DNA from: a virus | DNA length: 29,199 bases | Reading direction: 5' to 3' (one strand) | IMG/VR virus record: IMGVR_UViG_3300045776_000172 | Span: 1-29,199 of that record | In this document: positions 27,374 to 29,199 of the stretch, one piece after another | How positions within the stretch are numbered: position 1 is the stretch's first letter | How the letters are laid out: every line of letters starts with the position of its first letter | Program-made: the position numbers and the translations under genes | Notes under the pieces: model-generated | Database searches by the model: none | What the model saw: only the letters and a program-made list of their open reading frames with translations | What the model was told of the DNA's origin: nothing

Positions 27374-29199
27374 CACGATCTGGGTCGATCCGGCCCCGTT
27401 CGCCGATCCGAACGCGCTGCTGAGCGACTGGCTCGACGCCTACCTGCCGCCGAACGCCATCACGGTCGCGGACCACGCGGCCGCGAATCGCTGGCTCGAT
27501 AACCGGGGCGGGGGTTTCGTCGGCCGCTGGAGCCACGACGAAGCGCCCTACCTGCGCGAACCGATGGAGGTCCTGACCAGCCGCGACCACACCACGATCG
27601 CGATCGCCGGCCCCGGCCGCTCCGGCAAGACCGCGATCGCGGAAAACTGGCTGCTGCAAAGCGTCGACGCGGATCCCGCCGACCTGCTCTGGTACGAGCC
27701 GACTGACGATGCGCTGGAAAGCTACGTGAAGCGGGTCATCAACCCGATGATCGAGCTGCACCAGCAGATGAAACTGCGACTCGGCACCATGCCGGTGGAC
27801 CGCAGCCTGCACTTCAAGCGATTCGGCGCGATGTGGGCCGAGTTCCTGCCCGCGACCTATCAGAACCTCATCGGCAAGTCCGCCGGCCGGATCGTGATCG
27901 ACGAATACGACGCCTGCCCGGAACGGGACGGCGATTCCTACCGCCTGGCCGACGTTCGCCGCCAGTCATTCGGCCTCGAATCGAAGATCCTCGCGGTGTC
28001 CCACCCGGACCGCGCCGAGGGCACCGACCCGAAGCTCTGGACGCGCGGCATCATGCGCCTCTACGCCGACTCCGATCGGCGCACCTGGTGGTGGCCGTGC
28101 CCGCACTGCAACGGCTTCTCCTCGCCGAACCCGACCGCCACGCGTGTGATGGTCCTGGATTACCCGGCCGCCGCCCCGCTGGACGAAGTCGCCGGCGCCG
28201 CCCGGCTGCTCTGCCCGCTCTGCGGCTGCGCCATCGAGGACCGCTGGCGCCGCGCGATGAACCTGTCCGGCCGCTGGATCGGCCTCGGCCAGCACATCGA
28301 CGAAGACGGCACCGTCACCGGCGAGCCGATGCATCGCGACACCGCCGGCTTCTGGATCGTCGGCGTCATGTCGCCGTTCATTCTGGGCGGAATCGGCTCG
28401 CTGGCCCGCGACCTGGTCAGCGCCGAGCGCGAGGACGAGGCCGCCGGCGAGGACAAGGCGGTGCGCGCCGTGATGGCCAAGCGCTGGGGGATCCCGGCCG
28501 CACCGCGCAAAGCCGTCGGCACCATCGACGCCGGCGCCCTGGCCGAACGTGCCGAGGACACGCCGATGGGCCTGGTGCCCGCCGGCGTGCGCTTCCTGAC
28601 TGCCTTCCTGGACATCCAGGCCAACCGTTTCGAGCTGCTCGTGCGGGGCTGGGGTCTCGGGGCGGAAAGCTGGGTGATCGATTTCCGCAAGATCGAGGCG
28701 GAAACCGCGACCGACCCGCAAGCCTGGGACGCCGCGATCCGCGGGGCCCTGACGGCGGAGTATCCGCTCGATGACGCCTCCGGGCGTGTCATGCGGGTTC
28801 GTGGGACGGGATACGACTCGGGCGGCGCCCCTGGCGTCACCGAGCAAGCCTACGCCGTCTGGAAACGCCTGCGCGCCGCCCGCCTGGTGCAGCGCCAGGG
28901 CATCATCGGCGCGCGTGACGTCTGGAGCCTGCTGCCGACGAAGGGCATGTCCACGCCGAACGCGCCGCGCCTGATGGTGAACTATCCGGACACGGCGAGA
29001 AAAGACCGCAAGACCGCGCTGCGCGGGGAAATCCCGCTCGGCGCGTTCAATGCGAACATTTTCAAAGACGGACTCGCGGGTCAGCTCGGCGTCGGCATGG
29101 CGGGACCCGGCTACGTCCACCTGCCGGCGGCGCTGCGCTCGGCCGAGCCGCCGCACGCCTGGTTCGAGCAGCTCACGGCCGAGCAGCGCAAACCGAACG
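27360..29199 (+). CDS. Terminase large subunit, GpA family, 3' truncated by the window
   Basis: The ATG at 27360 opens a frame that continues to the window end (613 codons without a stop). It matches lambda GpA-type large terminases: Walker A GPGRSGKTAIAEN (84-96), Walker B RIVIDEYDACPE (177-188), a zinc-ribbon-like pair CPHCNG and CPLCGC (about residues 247 and 286), and later nuclease-domain segments (TAFLDIQANRFELLVRGWGL). It packages DNA by ATP-driven translocation and cuts concatemers. The C-terminus lies outside the window. Confidence 0.93.
   Translation, partial: MPPSDTIWVDPAPFADPNALLSDWLDAYLPPNAITVADHAAANRWLDNRGGGFVGRWSHDEAPYLREPMEVLTSRDHTTIAIAGPGRSGKTAIAENWLLQSVDADPADLLWYEPTDDALESYVKRVINPMIELHQQMKLRLGTMPVDRSLHFKRFGAMWAEFLPATYQNLIGKSAGRIVIDEYDACPERDGDSYRLADVRRQSFGLESKILAVSHPDRAEGTDPKLWTRGIMRLYADSDRRTWWWPCPHCNGFSSPNPTATRVMVLDYPAAAPLDEVAGAARLLCPLCGCAIEDRWRRAMNLSGRWIGLGQHIDEDGTVTGEPMHRDTAGFWIVGVMSPFILGGIGSLARDLVSAEREDEAAGEDKAVRAVMAKRWGIPAAPRKAVGTIDAGALAERAEDTPMGLVPAGVRFLTAFLDIQANRFELLVRGWGLGAESWVIDFRKIEAETATDPQAWDAAIRGALTAEYPLDDASGRVMRVRGTGYDSGGAPGVTEQAYAVWKRLRAARLVQRQGIIGARDVWSLLPTKGMSTPNAPRLMVNYPDTARKDRKTALRGEIPLGAFNANIFKDGLAGQLGVGMAGPGYVHLPAALRSAEPPHAWFEQLTAEQRKPN

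Noticed and set aside
1-29199. Insertion sequences or transposases, including a Mu-type transposition module
   Set aside because: No transposase motifs or IS-like terminal repeats were found; the Mu-like part is limited to baseplate genes, and integration is by tyrosine recombinase.

Overview
The window is most of the genome of a temperate, contractile-tailed (myovirus-type) bacteriophage. GC is high, genes are tightly packed, and most neighbours overlap as ATGA, TGATG or GTGA. A SleB-type cell wall hydrolase, the codon bias and the tRNA-Thr(GGT) attachment core suggest an alphaproteobacterial host, perhaps Rhodospirillales/Acetobacteraceae; that assignment is inference. The morphogenesis genes are mosaic: a lambda GpA-like large terminase and Nu1-like small terminase at the right end, and Mu/P2-like baseplate genes (gp46, gp47, gp48) at the left end.

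Layout, left to right. (1) 1-3389, + strand: 3' end of gp46, baseplate J (gp47), gp48, a glycine-rich fibre/adhesin and its partner. (2) 3460-5586: lysis block with a small membrane protein plus overlapping lipoprotein (possible spanin pair), a SleB-type endolysin, a two-TM holin and a Tat-type lipoprotein. (3) 5583-9502: chain of four fibre-like genes ending in a 726-aa BNR-propeller tailspike. (4) 9796-11356: papain-fold protein, another lipoprotein and a small conserved phage protein. (5) 11328-12093: leftward AlpA-like HTH gene, 22-bp inverted repeats, and a 51-bp 3' fragment of tRNA-Thr(GGT) that I read as the attP core. (6) 12142-18956, - strand: one long leftward operon running from a promoter near 19.0 kb through small unknown genes, a stand-alone copy of a primase N-domain, a 547-aa ParB-like protein, DUF4031, an HTH protein and a tyrosine integrase, to attP. 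(7) 18990-19721: lambda-like immunity region with repressor (-), divergent Cro-like gene (+) and two homologous promoter/operator segments on either side of the repressor. (8) 19813-25835, + strand: rightward early operon with an HD phosphohydrolase, a tandem Myb/SANT-like protein, a Toprim primase-like protein, a primase-helicase, an array of 12 GTGTGAA heptamers (candidate origin) and a DUF6362-like gene, closed by a terminator at 25.9 kb. (9) 25943-end: a minor tail Z-like protein, small terminase, and large terminase cut by the window edge.

The gene order (tail, lysis, attP, int, immunity, replication, terminase), with attP between two phage modules and no bacterial genes beside it, is what a free (circular or concatemeric) phage genome shows. 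An integrated prophage would be split at this point. The most interesting points are the attP region with arm-like repeats, the paired OL/OR-like control elements, the GTGTGAA array that runs into coding sequence at both ends, and the fibre cassette in which each gene's terminal Val-Gly-Gly codons supply the next ribosome binding site.
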